A DNA stretch of 64,000 bases from Microbacterium sp. Root180 (GTDB lineage Bacteria > Actinomycetota > Actinomycetes > Actinomycetales > Microbacteriaceae), in assembly GCF_001428485.1 (NCBI RefSeq), contig NZ_LMHS01000001.1, forward strand, positions 682,404 through 746,403, given 5' to 3'. Positions within the stretch are counted from its first letter, which is position 1. Each line of letters starts with the position of its first letter. Below, one piece after another: positions 45,877-55,123 of the stretch. Under the pieces are notes generated by a model. It was given only the letters and a program-made list of their open reading frames with translations, was not told the DNA's origin and made no database searches. The position numbers were made by a program, and so were the translations under genes.

Positions 45877-48596
45877 CCAGGACTCCCGGCCTCTTCGCGC
45901 TCACGCGCCGCCGTTTCGCGACCCCGCGCAGCGCGGCCATCGTCATCGTCGCCCTCGTCGCCTTCGCGGCGTTCGTGATCGCCGCCGCGCCGCGTGCGCT
46001 CGTCGGCGTCGTGCGTGCCGAGGTGTCGCACCAGATCGCCGACATGCCGGCGATCTCGCGCGACCTCTCGGCGAGCCTGATCGGCCTGCCCGGATTCGGC
46101 GCGGCCTCGGATCCGTCTGTCGCCGAGGACTGGGACGAAGGTGCCGGAGAGGTGTTCGGCGCGCTGGGCCAGCTCCTCGCCGACAATCGCGACGATCTCG
46201 AGCCCGCGCTCGAGCCGCTGGTGGGCGACGCCCAGTTCGCCGCCTACGGGCAGCCGACGCTGGTCGTCCCCGAGAGTCTTCCCGCCGACGCCCCGTACAG
46301 CCTCGTGCAGCTGCTCGCGGACCCGACGGCGCAGCAGCATGTGCAGCTCGTCGAAGGGGAGTGGGTCCAGCCGTGGGATGGCGAAGGGCCGCTGCCCGTC
46401 GTGCTCAGCGCGGCCGCCGCCGAGACCATGCAGTGGCCCGTCGGCCAGCTGCGCGGCATGCCGGCCGATCCCGGTGCGCCCACCACGGGCGGGTGGGCGG
46501 AGGGGTCGCCCGTGCTCGAGCTCGTCGGCACGGTCGAAGCGGTCGACCCCGAGGACGACCGGTGGACGCACCTTCCCACCTCGCTCACGGCGACGGTGTT
46601 CGACGACGGCAACCGGCGCCCCCAGGCGACGTCGGTCGCCTGGGTGGATCCCCTCACGCGCGTCGCCCTCGGGGAGTTCGACGATCCCGAGATGACCCTG
46701 TGGTACCCGGTCGATGGCGGCGGGGCGCTCGGCGAGGAGCCCGTCGCCCTCCTCGCGGCCCTCCGCGCGGCGACCTCGACGAGCGTGCCCGTCGACGAGA
46801 CAGGGCAGCTGCGCGTGCGCTTCGAGAGCGAGATCGTCACGGTGCTCTCGACCGCCCTCGCGCGGGCGAATTCGGCGAGCGCGATCCTCGCCGTCGCGGC
46901 CGTCGGCCCGCTCGCGGTGAGCGTGGCCCTCGTGGTGCTCGCCGCGGCGCTGATGATCCGACGCCGGCGCGCCGACCTGTCGCTCATGTCGGCACGCGGT
47001 GCGCCGCTCGCGCGCCTGCGACGCCTGCTGCTCGGGGAGGGGCTGATCCTCGGCATCCCCGCCGCAGCCGTGGCCGCGGCCGTCGCCGTCGCGGTCACGC
47101 CCCACGACGCCGGTCTGGTCCCGACGATCCTCGCCGTCGCCGTGGGTGTCGTGCCCGGCCTCGCGCTCGCCTTCACGCTGCGGCCGTCCCTGCTGGAGCG
47201 AGCGCGCGCCGATCTCGACGCGCCGGTGCGCAGCAAGACCGTGCGGATCGTCGAAGCCGTCGTGATCCTGCTCGCCGTGGTCGCGGTGGTGCAGCTCTTC
47301 GTGCGCGGCATCGGACCCGCGACCGACGGCATCGACCCGCTCGTGGTCGCGGCACCCCTTCTCGCGACGGTCGCCGTCGCCCTCATCGTCGTGCGCCTTC
47401 ATCCGATCCCGATCGCCGCCGCGCTGCGCGTCGCGCGGCGCGGGCGAGGCGTGGTCGGCCTCGTCGGCGCCGCACGCAACCTCCGCGACTCGGCCGCGGG
47501 CACGACGGCCGTTCTCGCGATGCTCGTCGCCGTCGCGATCGCGGTCTTCTCCTCGCTCGTCCTGGCGACCGTCGATCGCGGCGCGGTCGTTGCCGCGCAG
47601 CGCGACGTCGGCGGCGACATCCGCCTGTCCGGCCCGTATTTCGACGCGGAGATGATCGACCGGATGCGCGACGTCGGCGGCGTGGACGACGCGGTCGGGC
47701 TGCTCCGCGGCGACTACGTCACCGTCGCCGGACCCGGCGGGCGCGACAGCGTGCAGGTCATCGTGAGCGAGGTGGAGCGTCTCGCCGAGGTGCAGCGCGG
47801 CATGGTCGGCGCTCTGCCTCCGGGGCTCATCGCGCCGGAGTCGAATCCCGTGCAGGTCGTCGAGTCGACCGTCCTCGCCGAGAGCCTCGGCGAGGGGCAG
47901 ACGACCGTCGTGAACGATCCGGTCGAGGTCGTCGGCACCCTTGAACGCGTCCTCGGCGTGCAGGGATCCGAGAAGTTCCTGCTCATGGACGCGGCCGACT
48001 ATGCCGCGATCACCGGCTTCGGCTTCTTCCCGCGCACCGTCTTCGTCGACGTGGCGGACGGAGCGGATGCCGCGGCCGTCGCCGATCAGCTCGGCGACAT
48101 CGTCGGCAGCGCCCACTCGGTGCGCATCCTGTCGGAGTCCACCGCCGAGATCCAGGCGTCGCCGGCGGTCTCGGCGCTGCGCTTCGTCCTCCTCGCCGCC
48201 CTCGGCATCGCCGTCGGGCTCTCGGTCGTCGCGCTGCTCCTCGTGGCCGGGGTGTCCCGCGACGCGCGCTCCCGTGTGCTCGCACTCCTGCGGAGCATGG
48301 GCCTCGACCGCGGCAGGGCACGCGGCGTCGTCGCCTGGGAGTTCGTGCCGCTGGGCATCACCGCTATCGTCGGCGGAGTGGTGCTCGGCGCCGTGCTCCC
48401 TCTTCTCGTGGTGACCTCGATCGATCTCCGCCCGTTCACCGGCGGCGGCGGTCAGCCGAGCGTCGCCGTCGACCCCGTGCTCAGCGGGACGCTCATCGCC
48501 GTGGTGGTCGTGGCGCTGGCCCTCGCCGTCGTCGGCGGAGTGGTCAGCGCGCGCACGACGTCCATGGCGACCGTACTCCGGACAGAGGAGGACTGA
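45873..48596 (+). CDS. FtsX-like ABC transporter permease (second)
   Basis: A 907-residue partner of the upstream permease with the same general plan: N-terminal helix (AAIVIVALVAFAAFVIAAAPRAL), a large outside domain (about 45-310), helix groups at about 330-505, a second outside domain (about 570-770), and C-terminal helices ending in VALALAVVGGVVSARTTS. It starts at GTG inside the stop of the previous gene and overlaps the ATPase gene by one base (TGATG). Such paired giant FtsX-type permeases usually form a heterodimeric complex. Confidence 0.88.
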   Translation: MTRTPGLFALTRRRFATPRSAAIVIVALVAFAAFVIAAAPRALVGVVRAEVSHQIADMPAISRDLSASLIGLPGFGAASDPSVAEDWDEGAGEVFGALGQLLADNRDDLEPALEPLVGDAQFAAYGQPTLVVPESLPADAPYSLVQLLADPTAQQHVQLVEGEWVQPWDGEGPLPVVLSAAAAETMQWPVGQLRGMPADPGAPTTGGWAEGSPVLELVGTVEAVDPEDDRWTHLPTSLTATVFDDGNRRPQATSVAWVDPLTRVALGEFDDPEMTLWYPVDGGGALGEEPVALLAALRAATSTSVPVDETGQLRVRFESEIVTVLSTALARANSASAILAVAAVGPLAVSVALVVLAAALMIRRRRADLSLMSARGAPLARLRRLLLGEGLILGIPAAAVAAAVAVAVTPHDAGLVPTILAVAVGVVPGLALAFTLRPSLLERARADLDAPVRSKTVRIVEAVVILLAVVAVVQLFVRGIGPATDGIDPLVVAAPLLATVAVALIVVRLHPIPIAAALRVARRGRGVVGLVGAARNLRDSAAGTTAVLAMLVAVAIAVFSSLVLATVDRGAVVAAQRDVGGDIRLSGPYFDAEMIDRMRDVGGVDDAVGLLRGDYVTVAGPGGRDSVQVIVSEVERLAEVQRGMVGALPPGLIAPESNPVQVVESTVLAESLGEGQTTVVNDPVEVVGTLERVLGVQGSEKFLLMDAADYAAITGFGFFPRTVFVDVADGADAAAVADQLGDIVGSAHSVRILSESTAEIQASPAVSALRFVLLAALGIAVGLSVVALLLVAGVSRDARSRVLALLRSMGLDRGRARGVVAWEFVPLGITAIVGGVVLGAVLPLLVVTSIDLRPFTGGGGQPSVAVDPVLSGTLIAVVVVALALAVVGGVVSARTTSMATVLRTEED

Positions 48597-49597
48597 TGAC
48601 CGAACCCGACATCGTCTGCGAAGGGCTCGTGCGGATCTTCGCTGTGGCCGATATCGAGGTGCAGGCCCTGCAGGGCCTGGACCTGGTGATCGACCAGGGC
48701 GAGCTCGTCGCACTCGTCGGCGCGTCCGGCTCCGGGAAGTCGACCCTGCTGTCGATCCTGTCGGCCCTCGACGCCCCCACCGCAGGCTCCGCCCGTGTCG
48801 CCGGCCGCGACCTTCCGTCGCTGTCCGCACGCGACCGGGTGACCTACCGCCGCGAGGTGGTCGGCTTCGTGTGGCAGCAGACCGCGCGCAACCTGCTCCC
48901 GTACCTCTCGGCCCGCGAGAACGTCCAGCTCGCGCGCGCGATCGGCGGTGATCGCCGCAACACGGCGCGCGCCGGGGAGCTTCTGGACCTCGCGGGTGTC
49001 GCGGACGTCGCGGACCGGCGTCCTGCCGAGCTGTCGGGCGGTCAGCAGCAGCGCGTGGCCATCGCCGTCGCCCTCGCGAACGATCCGCGCGTGCTGCTCG
49101 CCGACGAGCCGACCGGAGATCTCGACGAGCACGCGTCCGCCGAGGTGCTGGCGACCTTCGAGACCGTCAATCGCGAGCTGGGCACGACCGCGCTTATCGT
49201 GACGCACGACCCCGCGGTCTCGGAGCACGTGCAGCGCACGGTGCAGATCCGCGACGGGCGCACCTCCACCGAGGTGCTGCGGTGGACGCACACCGACGAC
49301 GAGGGCCGCGAGCACGACATGGCCGAGGAGTTCGTCGTCCTCGACAAGGTCGGCCGCCTGCAGCTGCCCACGGAGTACATGCACCAGCTCTCGCTGCGTG
49401 AGCGCGTGAGGTTGAAGCTGAACGCCGACCATGTGGGCGTGTGGCCCGGTGACGGCCGTCAGGCGCCGCCCGCGTCCGCCGACGCTCCAGAGCGGGACCC
49501 GGGCGCGCCGGCGGGGGCAGAACCCGCCGCGGCGCCCGGCGAGACGCGCCGCAGTCGTCGTCTCGGCGCCGAGGAAGGGGAGCCCGACCATGAGTGA
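48596..49597 (+). CDS. ABC transporter ATPase of the FtsX/MacB type (first)
   Basis: A 333-residue ATPase. Walker A GASGSGKST (about residue 43), the signature LSGGQQQRVAIAVALAN (about 143) and Walker B VLLADEPTGD (about 164). The final ~90 residues extend beyond the normal MacB/LolD-type length: a conserved-looking WTHTDDEGREHDMAEEFVVLDKVGRLQLP piece and then a Pro/Ala/Glu-rich, probably disordered tail. It overlaps the second permease by 1 bp and the second ATPase by 8 bp. Confidence 0.93.
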   Translation: MTEPDIVCEGLVRIFAVADIEVQALQGLDLVIDQGELVALVGASGSGKSTLLSILSALDAPTAGSARVAGRDLPSLSARDRVTYRREVVGFVWQQTARNLLPYLSARENVQLARAIGGDRRNTARAGELLDLAGVADVADRRPAELSGGQQQRVAIAVALANDPRVLLADEPTGDLDEHASAEVLATFETVNRELGTTALIVTHDPAVSEHVQRTVQIRDGRTSTEVLRWTHTDDEGREHDMAEEFVVLDKVGRLQLPTEYMHQLSLRERVRLKLNADHVGVWPGDGRQAPPASADAPERDPGAPAGAEPAAAPGETRRSRRLGAEEGEPDHE

Positions 49598-50291
49598 ACC
49601 CGTGCTCGAGGCATCCGGTCTGTCCGTGGTGCACCGCACGCCTGCGGGTGACGTTCACGCGCTGTCGGATGCCTCGCTCGAGCTGCATCCGGGAGAGCTG
49701 GTCGTGCTGAGCGGCCCGTCGGGCGCCGGCAAGACCACCCTGCTCCACGTGCTCGGCGGCATCCAGCCCCCGACGACCGGACGTGTGCGGGTGGGGGACG
49801 TCGTCGTGACGGAGGCGCCGGAGCGCGACGTCGACGCCGTTCGCCGCGACGATATCGGCTACATCTTCCAGTCCTTCGGCCTCATCGGCGCGCTGTCGGC
49901 GGAGGAGAACGTGGAGCTTCCGATGCGCATCCGCGGCACCGACCCGGCCGAGCGGTCGGCGCGCGTGTCGCGGCTGCTCGAGCGCGTCGGGCTCGCCGAC
50001 CACGCGAAGCAGCGGCCGGGGGAGCTCTCCGGTGGCCAGCAGCAGCGCGTCGGCATCGCCCGTGCGCTCGCCGGCTCGCCGCGCATCGTGCTCGCCGATG
50101 AGCCGACAGGTCAGCTGGACTCGCACACGGCGGCGGCGATGATCGATCTCATCGCCTCGATCGCCCACGAGGACGGGGTCGCCGTGCTGCTGTCGACGCA
50201 CGACCCGTCGATCGTGCTGCGGGCCGACCGGGTGCTCGAACTCCACGACGGCGTGCTGCGCCCCGCCGCGGAAAGCTCCGTGCACGTGTAG
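49590..50291 (+). CDS. ABC transporter ATPase of the FtsX/MacB type (second)
   Basis: A 233-residue ATPase with Walker A SGPSGAGKTT, signature LSGGQQQRVGIARALAG and Walker B IVLADEPTGQLD. It has the standard length for MacB/LolD-like ATPases, unlike the extended upstream paralogue. It overlaps the previous gene by 8 bp. The two ATPases probably form a heterodimer powering the two giant permeases. A long hairpin follows directly (50302-50375). Confidence 0.93.
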   Translation: MSEPVLEASGLSVVHRTPAGDVHALSDASLELHPGELVVLSGPSGAGKTTLLHVLGGIQPPTTGRVRVGDVVVTEAPERDVDAVRRDDIGYIFQSFGLIGALSAEENVELPMRIRGTDPAERSARVSRLLERVGLADHAKQRPGELSGGQQQRVGIARALAGSPRIVLADEPTGQLDSHTAAAMIDLIASIAHEDGVAVLLSTHDPSIVLRADRVLELHDGVLRPAAESSVHV

Positions 50292-50301
50292 GACGACCTC
50301 T

Positions 50302-50375
50302 GGCTTCCGTTTGTGCGGGCGAATGTCGGTTCGCAGACGGTGACATGCGCGCAATCTCCCGCACAAACGGAAGCC
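50302..50375. repeat. Long hairpin (type C) with 18-bp perfect arms
   Basis: Arms GGCTTCCGTTTGTGCGGG and CCCGCACAAACGGAAGCC are perfect reverse complements, 38 bp apart; the next bases inward (CGAATG and CAATCT) pair partly. The core GTTTGTGCGGG matches the tandem units at 3979-4176. It lies between the ABC operon and ligB and could terminate the operon, but no T-run follows. Confidence 0.85.
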
Positions 50376-50425
50376 CTACCCTTCGACCTCGCCCCACTGT
50401 CGTACCCGGGTGGAAGAATTCAGGG

Positions 50426-51952
50426 ATGCTCCTGTCCGCCGTCGTCGATGCCGCTGACGCCGCGGGCGCGACGTCCTCCCGGCTCGCGAAGGTCGCGGCG
50501 ATCGCCGAGGTGCTCACCGGGCTCGACTCCGACGAGGTGGCCCCTGCCATCGGCTTCCTCGTCGCGAGCCCGCGCCAGGGGCGGCTCGGGGTCGGTTGGC
50601 GCGGTCTCCGCTCGTTCGAGGTCGCGCACGCGGCTTCCGCGACGTTGACGGTGGGCGAGGTCGACGCGGCGCTCGAGCGTCTCGCCCGGGCTGACGGAGC
50701 CGGGTCCGTCGCCGTGCGGCGCGACACCCTCACCGAGCTGGCCGGCCGGGCGACCGCGGCGGAGTGGGACTTCCTCTCCCGCGTCATCCTCGGCGAGCTG
50801 CGCACCGGCGCCCTCGAGGGGGTGCTCCTCGATGCGATCGCGAGGGCGGGGGACAGGGATGCCGCGGTCGTCCGCCGCGCAGCGATGCTGTCGGGCGACC
50901 TCGGCGAGACGGCGCGGGTCGCGCTGTTCGGCGCGCCGGGTGAGCTGAGCGACATCGGGCTCGAAGTCGGCCGACCCGTCATGCCGATGCTCGCCTCGAC
51001 GGCGGGATCGACGGCCGAGGCGATCGCCGCCGTCGGGGGACCGGCATCCGTGGAGTACAAGCTCGACGGCGCGCGCATCCAGGTGCACCGTGACGGCTCC
51101 GAGGTCAGCGTCTACACACGAAGCCTGGCCGACATCACGCATCGCGTGCCCGAGATCGTCGAGGCGGTGCGCGCCCTGCCCGCCCAGCGCGTGATCCTCG
51201 ACGGCGAGACGCTGTCGCTCGACGAGGACGGCGGGCCGCGCCCGTTCCAGGACACCATGGCGCGCTTCGGCTCCGAGGGGGCCGCGTCGGTGGTGCTGCG
51301 GCCGTGGTTCTTCGACATCCTCCACCTCGACGGCCGCGATCTCATCGACGAGCCCCTCGCGACGCGGCTCGAGCTGCTCGAGCAGGTCGCGGGCGCCGCC
51401 CGCATGCCGGGAATCATCACGACCGATCCGCAGCGCGCCGAGGAGTTCTCGCGCGAGGCGCTCGCCGCCGGTCACGAAGGCGTCATGGTGAAGGGCGTCG
51501 ACTCTCCCTACGCCGCCGGTCGCCGAGGGAAGAGCTGGCTCAAGGTCAAACCCGTGCTCACGTTCGACCTCGTGGTGCTCGCGGTCGAGTGGGGCTCGGG
51601 CCGGCGGCAGGGCATGCTGTCGAACCTGCACCTCGGCGCGCGTGATCCCGATGGCGCGTTCGGCGAGCCCGGCGGGTTCGTGATGGTGGGGAAGACGTTC
51701 AAGGGACTGACCGACGAGCTGCTGCGCTGGCAGACCGCACACTTCCCGACGATCGAGACCCACCGCTCCGCGTACGCCGTGCACGTGCGCCCCGAGACCG
51801 TCGTCGAGGTCGCGATCGACGGCGTGCAGCGCTCGACGCGATACCCGGGCGGCGTCGCCCTGCGTTTCGCACGCGCCAAGGGGTACCGGCCCGACAAGCG
51901 GCCGGAAGAGGCTGACACGATCGCCGCACTGCGCGCGCTCCTGCGCGGCTGA
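50426..51952 (+). CDS. ligB: ATP-dependent DNA ligase, LigB type
   Basis: A 508-residue ligase of the archaeal/eukaryal type. An N-terminal DNA-binding helical domain (about 1-190) precedes the nucleotidyltransferase domain with the adenylated lysine Lys212 in KLDGARIQ. Later motifs are TRSLADITHRVPEI (III), DGETLSLDED, EGVMVKGVDSPY (IV), SWLKVKP (V) and an OB-fold C-terminus with EVAIDGVQRSTRYPGGVALRFAR. Actinobacteria carry such LigB enzymes in addition to the essential NAD-dependent LigA; its physiological task is not settled. ATG at 50426 gives normal LigB length. Confidence 0.94.
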   Translation: MLLSAVVDAADAAGATSSRLAKVAAIAEVLTGLDSDEVAPAIGFLVASPRQGRLGVGWRGLRSFEVAHAASATLTVGEVDAALERLARADGAGSVAVRRDTLTELAGRATAAEWDFLSRVILGELRTGALEGVLLDAIARAGDRDAAVVRRAAMLSGDLGETARVALFGAPGELSDIGLEVGRPVMPMLASTAGSTAEAIAAVGGPASVEYKLDGARIQVHRDGSEVSVYTRSLADITHRVPEIVEAVRALPAQRVILDGETLSLDEDGGPRPFQDTMARFGSEGAASVVLRPWFFDILHLDGRDLIDEPLATRLELLEQVAGAARMPGIITTDPQRAEEFSREALAAGHEGVMVKGVDSPYAAGRRGKSWLKVKPVLTFDLVVLAVEWGSGRRQGMLSNLHLGARDPDGAFGEPGGFVMVGKTFKGLTDELLRWQTAHFPTIETHRSAYAVHVRPETVVEVAIDGVQRSTRYPGGVALRFARAKGYRPDKRPEEADTIAALRALLRG

Positions 51953-51986
51953 GCCTCGCGTCGCAGCGCGGCGGCACACTGGTGTC

Positions 51987-52718
51987 ATGCGCATCGTCGT
52001 GCTCACCGGGGCCGGAATCTCTGCCGAGAGCGGCGTCCCGACGTTCCGCGACGCCGACGGGCTGTGGGAGGGGCATGACGTCGACGACGTCGCGACGCCG
52101 GAGGGCTTCGCGCGCGACCCCGACCTGGTGCAGCGCTTCTACGACGCGCGTCGGCGGGCTGTGGCATCCGTCGTCCCCAACGCCGCCCACCGCGCACTCG
52201 CGCGCCTCGAGGGAGCGTTCGGCGAGGACCTGCTGGTCGTGACGCAGAACGTGGACGACCTGCACGAGCGCGCGGGAACGAGCAATCTCGTGCACATGCA
52301 CGGCGAGCTGCGCCGGGCGCTGTGCGCGGGCTGCGGCGCCCGTCCGGTGTGGGACGCGGATCTCGAACCGCGTCCGCCGTGTCCGGCGTGCGGTGAGCGG
52401 ATGCTGCGCCCCGACGTGGTCTGGTTCGGTGAGATGCCGTACGAGCTCGACCGCATCGAACAGGCCCTCGCTGCGTGCGATGTGTTCGCCTCGATCGGCA
52501 CGTCCGGCGCCGTCTATCCCGCTGCCGGCTACGCCGCCCTCGCCGCCGCGTGGGGAGCGTGGACCGTCGAACTCAACCTCGAGCCGAGCGACGCGCTCGT
52601 CCCCTTCGACGATGCCCGGTCGGGCCGGGCGGGGGAGCTCGTTCCCGCCTGGGTCGAGGAGCTCCTGGCGACGAGGAATGAGGAAGAATCGACCGGCGCG
52701 CCGACGGAGCGGGACTAG
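51987..52718 (+). CDS. cobB: Sir2-family NAD-dependent deacylase (class III, CobB-like)
   Basis: A 243-residue sirtuin. NAD-binding GAGISAESGVPTFRDADGLW, active-site TQNVDDLHERAG and HGEL with the catalytic His (about residue 108), and a Zn site of CAGC and CPAC. The YDARRR element (about 51-56) matches the Tyr-x-x-Arg pair of class III sirtuins that prefer succinyl/malonyl groups, so desuccinylase activity is likely. The last ~20 codons (from ELLATRNEEE to the stop) belong to a repeated unit copied 153 bp downstream. Confidence 0.92.
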   Translation: MRIVVLTGAGISAESGVPTFRDADGLWEGHDVDDVATPEGFARDPDLVQRFYDARRRAVASVVPNAAHRALARLEGAFGEDLLVVTQNVDDLHERAGTSNLVHMHGELRRALCAGCGARPVWDADLEPRPPCPACGERMLRPDVVWFGEMPYELDRIEQALAACDVFASIGTSGAVYPAAGYAALAAAWGAWTVELNLEPSDALVPFDDARSGRAGELVPAWVEELLATRNEEESTGAPTERD

Positions 52719-52920
52719 GCGCGGCGCGTCTCCTGATTTCTCGACACGGTGGCGAGGAGCGACGGAGAGGGACTGGGCCGCGTTTCTCCTGATTTCTCGA
52801 CACGGTGGCGAGCAGCTCCTGGCGACGAGGAATGAGGGAGAATCGACCGCCGCGCTGACCGAGAACGACTGGGCGCGGCGTGTCTCCTCATTTCTCGACA
52901 CGGTGGCGAGGAGCGCGGCA
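52661..52920 (+). repeat. Repeat array built on the Sir2 gene 3' end
   Basis: The sequence from AGCTCCTGGCGACGAGGAAT (52661, inside the gene) recurs at 52814, a 153-bp period. A TCTCCTGATTTCTCGAC block occurs at 52729, 52785 and 52883 (as TCTCCTCATTTCTCGAC), each time followed by ACGGTGGCGAG. The same block is the right arm of the type A repeat at 15537-15613. The units carry self-complementary halves, so the array can fold. It ends near 52920, before the importer terminator. Confidence 0.85.
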
Positions 52921-52962
52921 CCGCGCGAAACGCGGCACCGCACGAAAAGGGTGCGACGCGAA

Positions 52963-52995
52963 AGGGCGCCGGGCGGATCTCCCGCCCGGCGCCCT
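52963..52995 (-). terminator. Terminator hairpin after the CUT2 importer operon
   Basis: Perfect 14-bp arms AGGGCGCCGGGCGG (52963-52976) and CCGCCCGGCGCCCT (52982-52995), followed on the minus strand by TTTCGCG. It lies 17 bp past the stop of the last permease gene and is the strongest classical terminator in the window. Confidence 0.85.
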
Positions 52996-53011
52996 CTCAT
53001 GCGATCTTCGG

Positions 53012-54283
53012 CTACGTGCGCACGCCGTTGCCGCGGAGGCGCGAGAGCGCGTCGACGGTTGCGGCCAGGATCAGCACGGCGCCGGTGACGAGCAGGTTCA
53101 CGCCCGCCGGGAGGTTCAGCAGGCCGAGGCCGTTCGTGATCGTCGCGATCACGAGGGCGCCGATCGCCGCGTGCATGAGCCGGCCCTTGCCGCCGAAGAG
53201 GCTCACGCCGCCGACGACGGCCGCGGCCACCCCGGAGAGGACGATGTCGCGTCCGACGGTCGCGTCCACCGTGCCGACGCGCGACACGCTCAGCAGCGCC
53301 GAGAACACCGCGAGGGACGAACAGATGACGAACGCCCACCACTTGATCCAGCGCACCTTCACGCCGGAGCGCCGCGCCGCCTCGGCGTTGCCGCCGATGG
53401 CGTAGATGTACCGTCCGAACTTCGTGCGGTCGAGGACGAACGTGCCGATCCAGAGGATGACGAGCACGATCGGCACGACGTTGGGCACGCCCTGTACCGC
53501 GTTGACCGACTGGCCGCGGTCCTGGTTGAGGATGAAGACCACCGCGCCGCCGATGACGGCGATCACGCCGAGCTTGATCCACACCAGCGAGAGCGCGCGG
53601 TTCGGCACTCCTGCCCGTGTGCGCCGCGCGCGGTCCCAGAACGAGGTCGCAGCCGAGACCAGGATCATGATCGCGAGCATCACCCAGCCGCCCCACACGG
53701 GGAGGTTGCCGTTCTGCAGGGCGATGAGCTCGGGAACCTCGACGCGGAACAGTCCGCCCGGTCCGATGATGACCAGCGCGAGTCCCTGCAGTCCGAGGAA
53801 CAGGCCCAGTGTCACGACGAACGATGGAATTCCCACCCTCGCGACGAAGAAGCCTATGAGCGCGCCGATCAGGAACCCGAAGCCGAATCCGATCAGCAGG
53901 GCGAGCGGCCACGGGACGTTGAACTGGGAGTTCAGCACGACGAACAAAGCCATGCCCACGCCGCCGGTGACACCGGCCGACAGGTCGATCTCGCCCAGGA
54001 GCAGCACGAACACCAGCGCCATGCCGAGCACCACGAGGGTGGCGGCCTGGTTGAGGAGGTTCGCGAAGTTGCGCTCGGTGAGGAAGAACGGACTGAGTGC
54101 CGTGAACAGGATGCTGAGGACCACGAGGCCGCCGATGGCGGGCAGGGCGCCCATGTCACCGCTGCGGACGCGCTGCCACCAGGCGCGCGCCTGATCGGCC
54201 ACGCCCCCCTCGACTCCGCTGCCGATGAGGTCGCTGGCGATCGGGTCGGGTGCGGCCTCCGTACGGGTCGCGTTGCTGCTCAT
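53012..54283 (-). CDS. CUT2 sugar ABC importer permease (xylose/ribose type)
   Basis: A 423-residue permease of the BPD_transp_2 family with about ten hydrophobic segments. The ~40-residue cytoplasmic N-terminus is followed by LPAIGGLVVLSILFTAL, the conserved LLGEIDLSAGVTGGVGMALFV and GRYIYAIGGNAEAARRSGVKV (the permease's coupling loop), and GVSLFGGKGRLMHAAIGALVIATI. Its ATG overlaps the ATPase stop by 4 bp. Last gene of the SBP-ATPase-permease operon. XylH-like in layout; substrate inferred to be a pentose or related sugar. Confidence 0.92.
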   Translation of the reverse strand: MSSNATRTEAAPDPIASDLIGSGVEGGVADQARAWWQRVRSGDMGALPAIGGLVVLSILFTALSPFFLTERNFANLLNQAATLVVLGMALVFVLLLGEIDLSAGVTGGVGMALFVVLNSQFNVPWPLALLIGFGFGFLIGALIGFFVARVGIPSFVVTLGLFLGLQGLALVIIGPGGLFRVEVPELIALQNGNLPVWGGWVMLAIMILVSAATSFWDRARRTRAGVPNRALSLVWIKLGVIAVIGGAVVFILNQDRGQSVNAVQGVPNVVPIVLVILWIGTFVLDRTKFGRYIYAIGGNAEAARRSGVKVRWIKWWAFVICSSLAVFSALLSVSRVGTVDATVGRDIVLSGVAAAVVGGVSLFGGKGRLMHAAIGALVIATITNGLGLLNLPAGVNLLVTGAVLILAATVDALSRLRGNGVRT

Positions 54284-55089
54284 ACCGCCCCCTCCTCGGT
54301 GCGAAGCGTGGACGTGTCGACGATGTTGACGTCGCCCAGGGTCTTGGTTCCGGTGATGTACCCGACGACGTCGTCGCGGGTGGTCTCGGACACGGGGATC
54401 TGCGCCACCATCTGACCCAGATACAGCACGGCGATGTCGTCGGCGACCTCGAACACGTCCGCGAGGTTGTGGCTGATGAGGATCACCGCCACGCCTTGGT
54501 CGGACAGTCGCTTGACCAGGTTCAGCACCTGCTCGGTCTGCGCGACGCCGAGAGCTGCGGTGGGCTCGTCGAGGATCACCACGCGCGCCTTCTTCAGCAC
54601 GGCACGCGCAATTGCGACCGTCTGACGCTGACCGCCGGACAGGCTGGACACCTTCTGCCGCACCGACTTCACGGTGCGCACCGAGAGCGAGCGCAGCGTG
54701 TCGGACGCGTCCTTCTCCATGCGCCCCTCGTCGAACGTCCCGGCGGAGGTCTCCTCGCGACCGAGGAACATGTTCTGGACGATGTCGAGGTTGTCGCACA
54801 GGGCGAGGTCCTGGTACACGACCTCGATGCCCAGGCCCGCGGCATCCCTCGGCGCGTGCAGGTCGCGATGCGCGCCGTCGATGAGGACTTCGCCCTCGTC
54901 ATACGGCTGCACGCCCGCGAGACCCTTGATGAGCGTGGACTTGCCGGCACCGTTGTCGCCCACCAGGGCGGTCACCTTGCCGGGGAACACTTTGAGGTCG
55001 ACGCCCTTGAGGACGCTGACCGGACCGAAAGACTTCTTGACGCCGACCAACTCGATGATCGGCTCTGTGGCTGTGATCGTCTCTGACAT
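54280..55089 (-). CDS. CUT2 sugar ABC importer ATPase (single-domain)
   Basis: A 269-residue ATPase: Walker A GDNGAGKSTLIKGLAG, signature LSGGQRQTVAIARAVL and Walker B VVILDEPTAALGV. Unlike RbsA/XylG/MglA, which fuse two ATPase domains (about 500 residues), this has one, as in FrcA-type actinobacterial systems. ATG 55089 was chosen (IITELVGVKKSF alignment); an upstream frame runs through the gap hairpin. A stem-loop lies between it and the binding-protein gene. Confidence 0.92.
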   Translation of the reverse strand: MSETITATEPIIELVGVKKSFGPVSVLKGVDLKVFPGKVTALVGDNGAGKSTLIKGLAGVQPYDEGEVLIDGAHRDLHAPRDAAGLGIEVVYQDLALCDNLDIVQNMFLGREETSAGTFDEGRMEKDASDTLRSLSVRTVKSVRQKVSSLSGGQRQTVAIARAVLKKARVVILDEPTAALGVAQTEQVLNLVKRLSDQGVAVILISHNLADVFEVADDIAVLYLGQMVAQIPVSETTRDDVVGYITGTKTLGDVNIVDTSTLRTEEGAV

Positions 55090-55123
55090 ACTCGCTTCCT
55101 TGCGAAGTGCCGGTACAGGCGCA

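Noticed and set aside
45762-48830. Very long minus-strand frame opposite the FtsX permeases
   Set aside because: His/Asp/Arg/Gly-rich shadow of a high-GC gene; no domain, no ribosome site, and the plus-strand permease is unmistakable.
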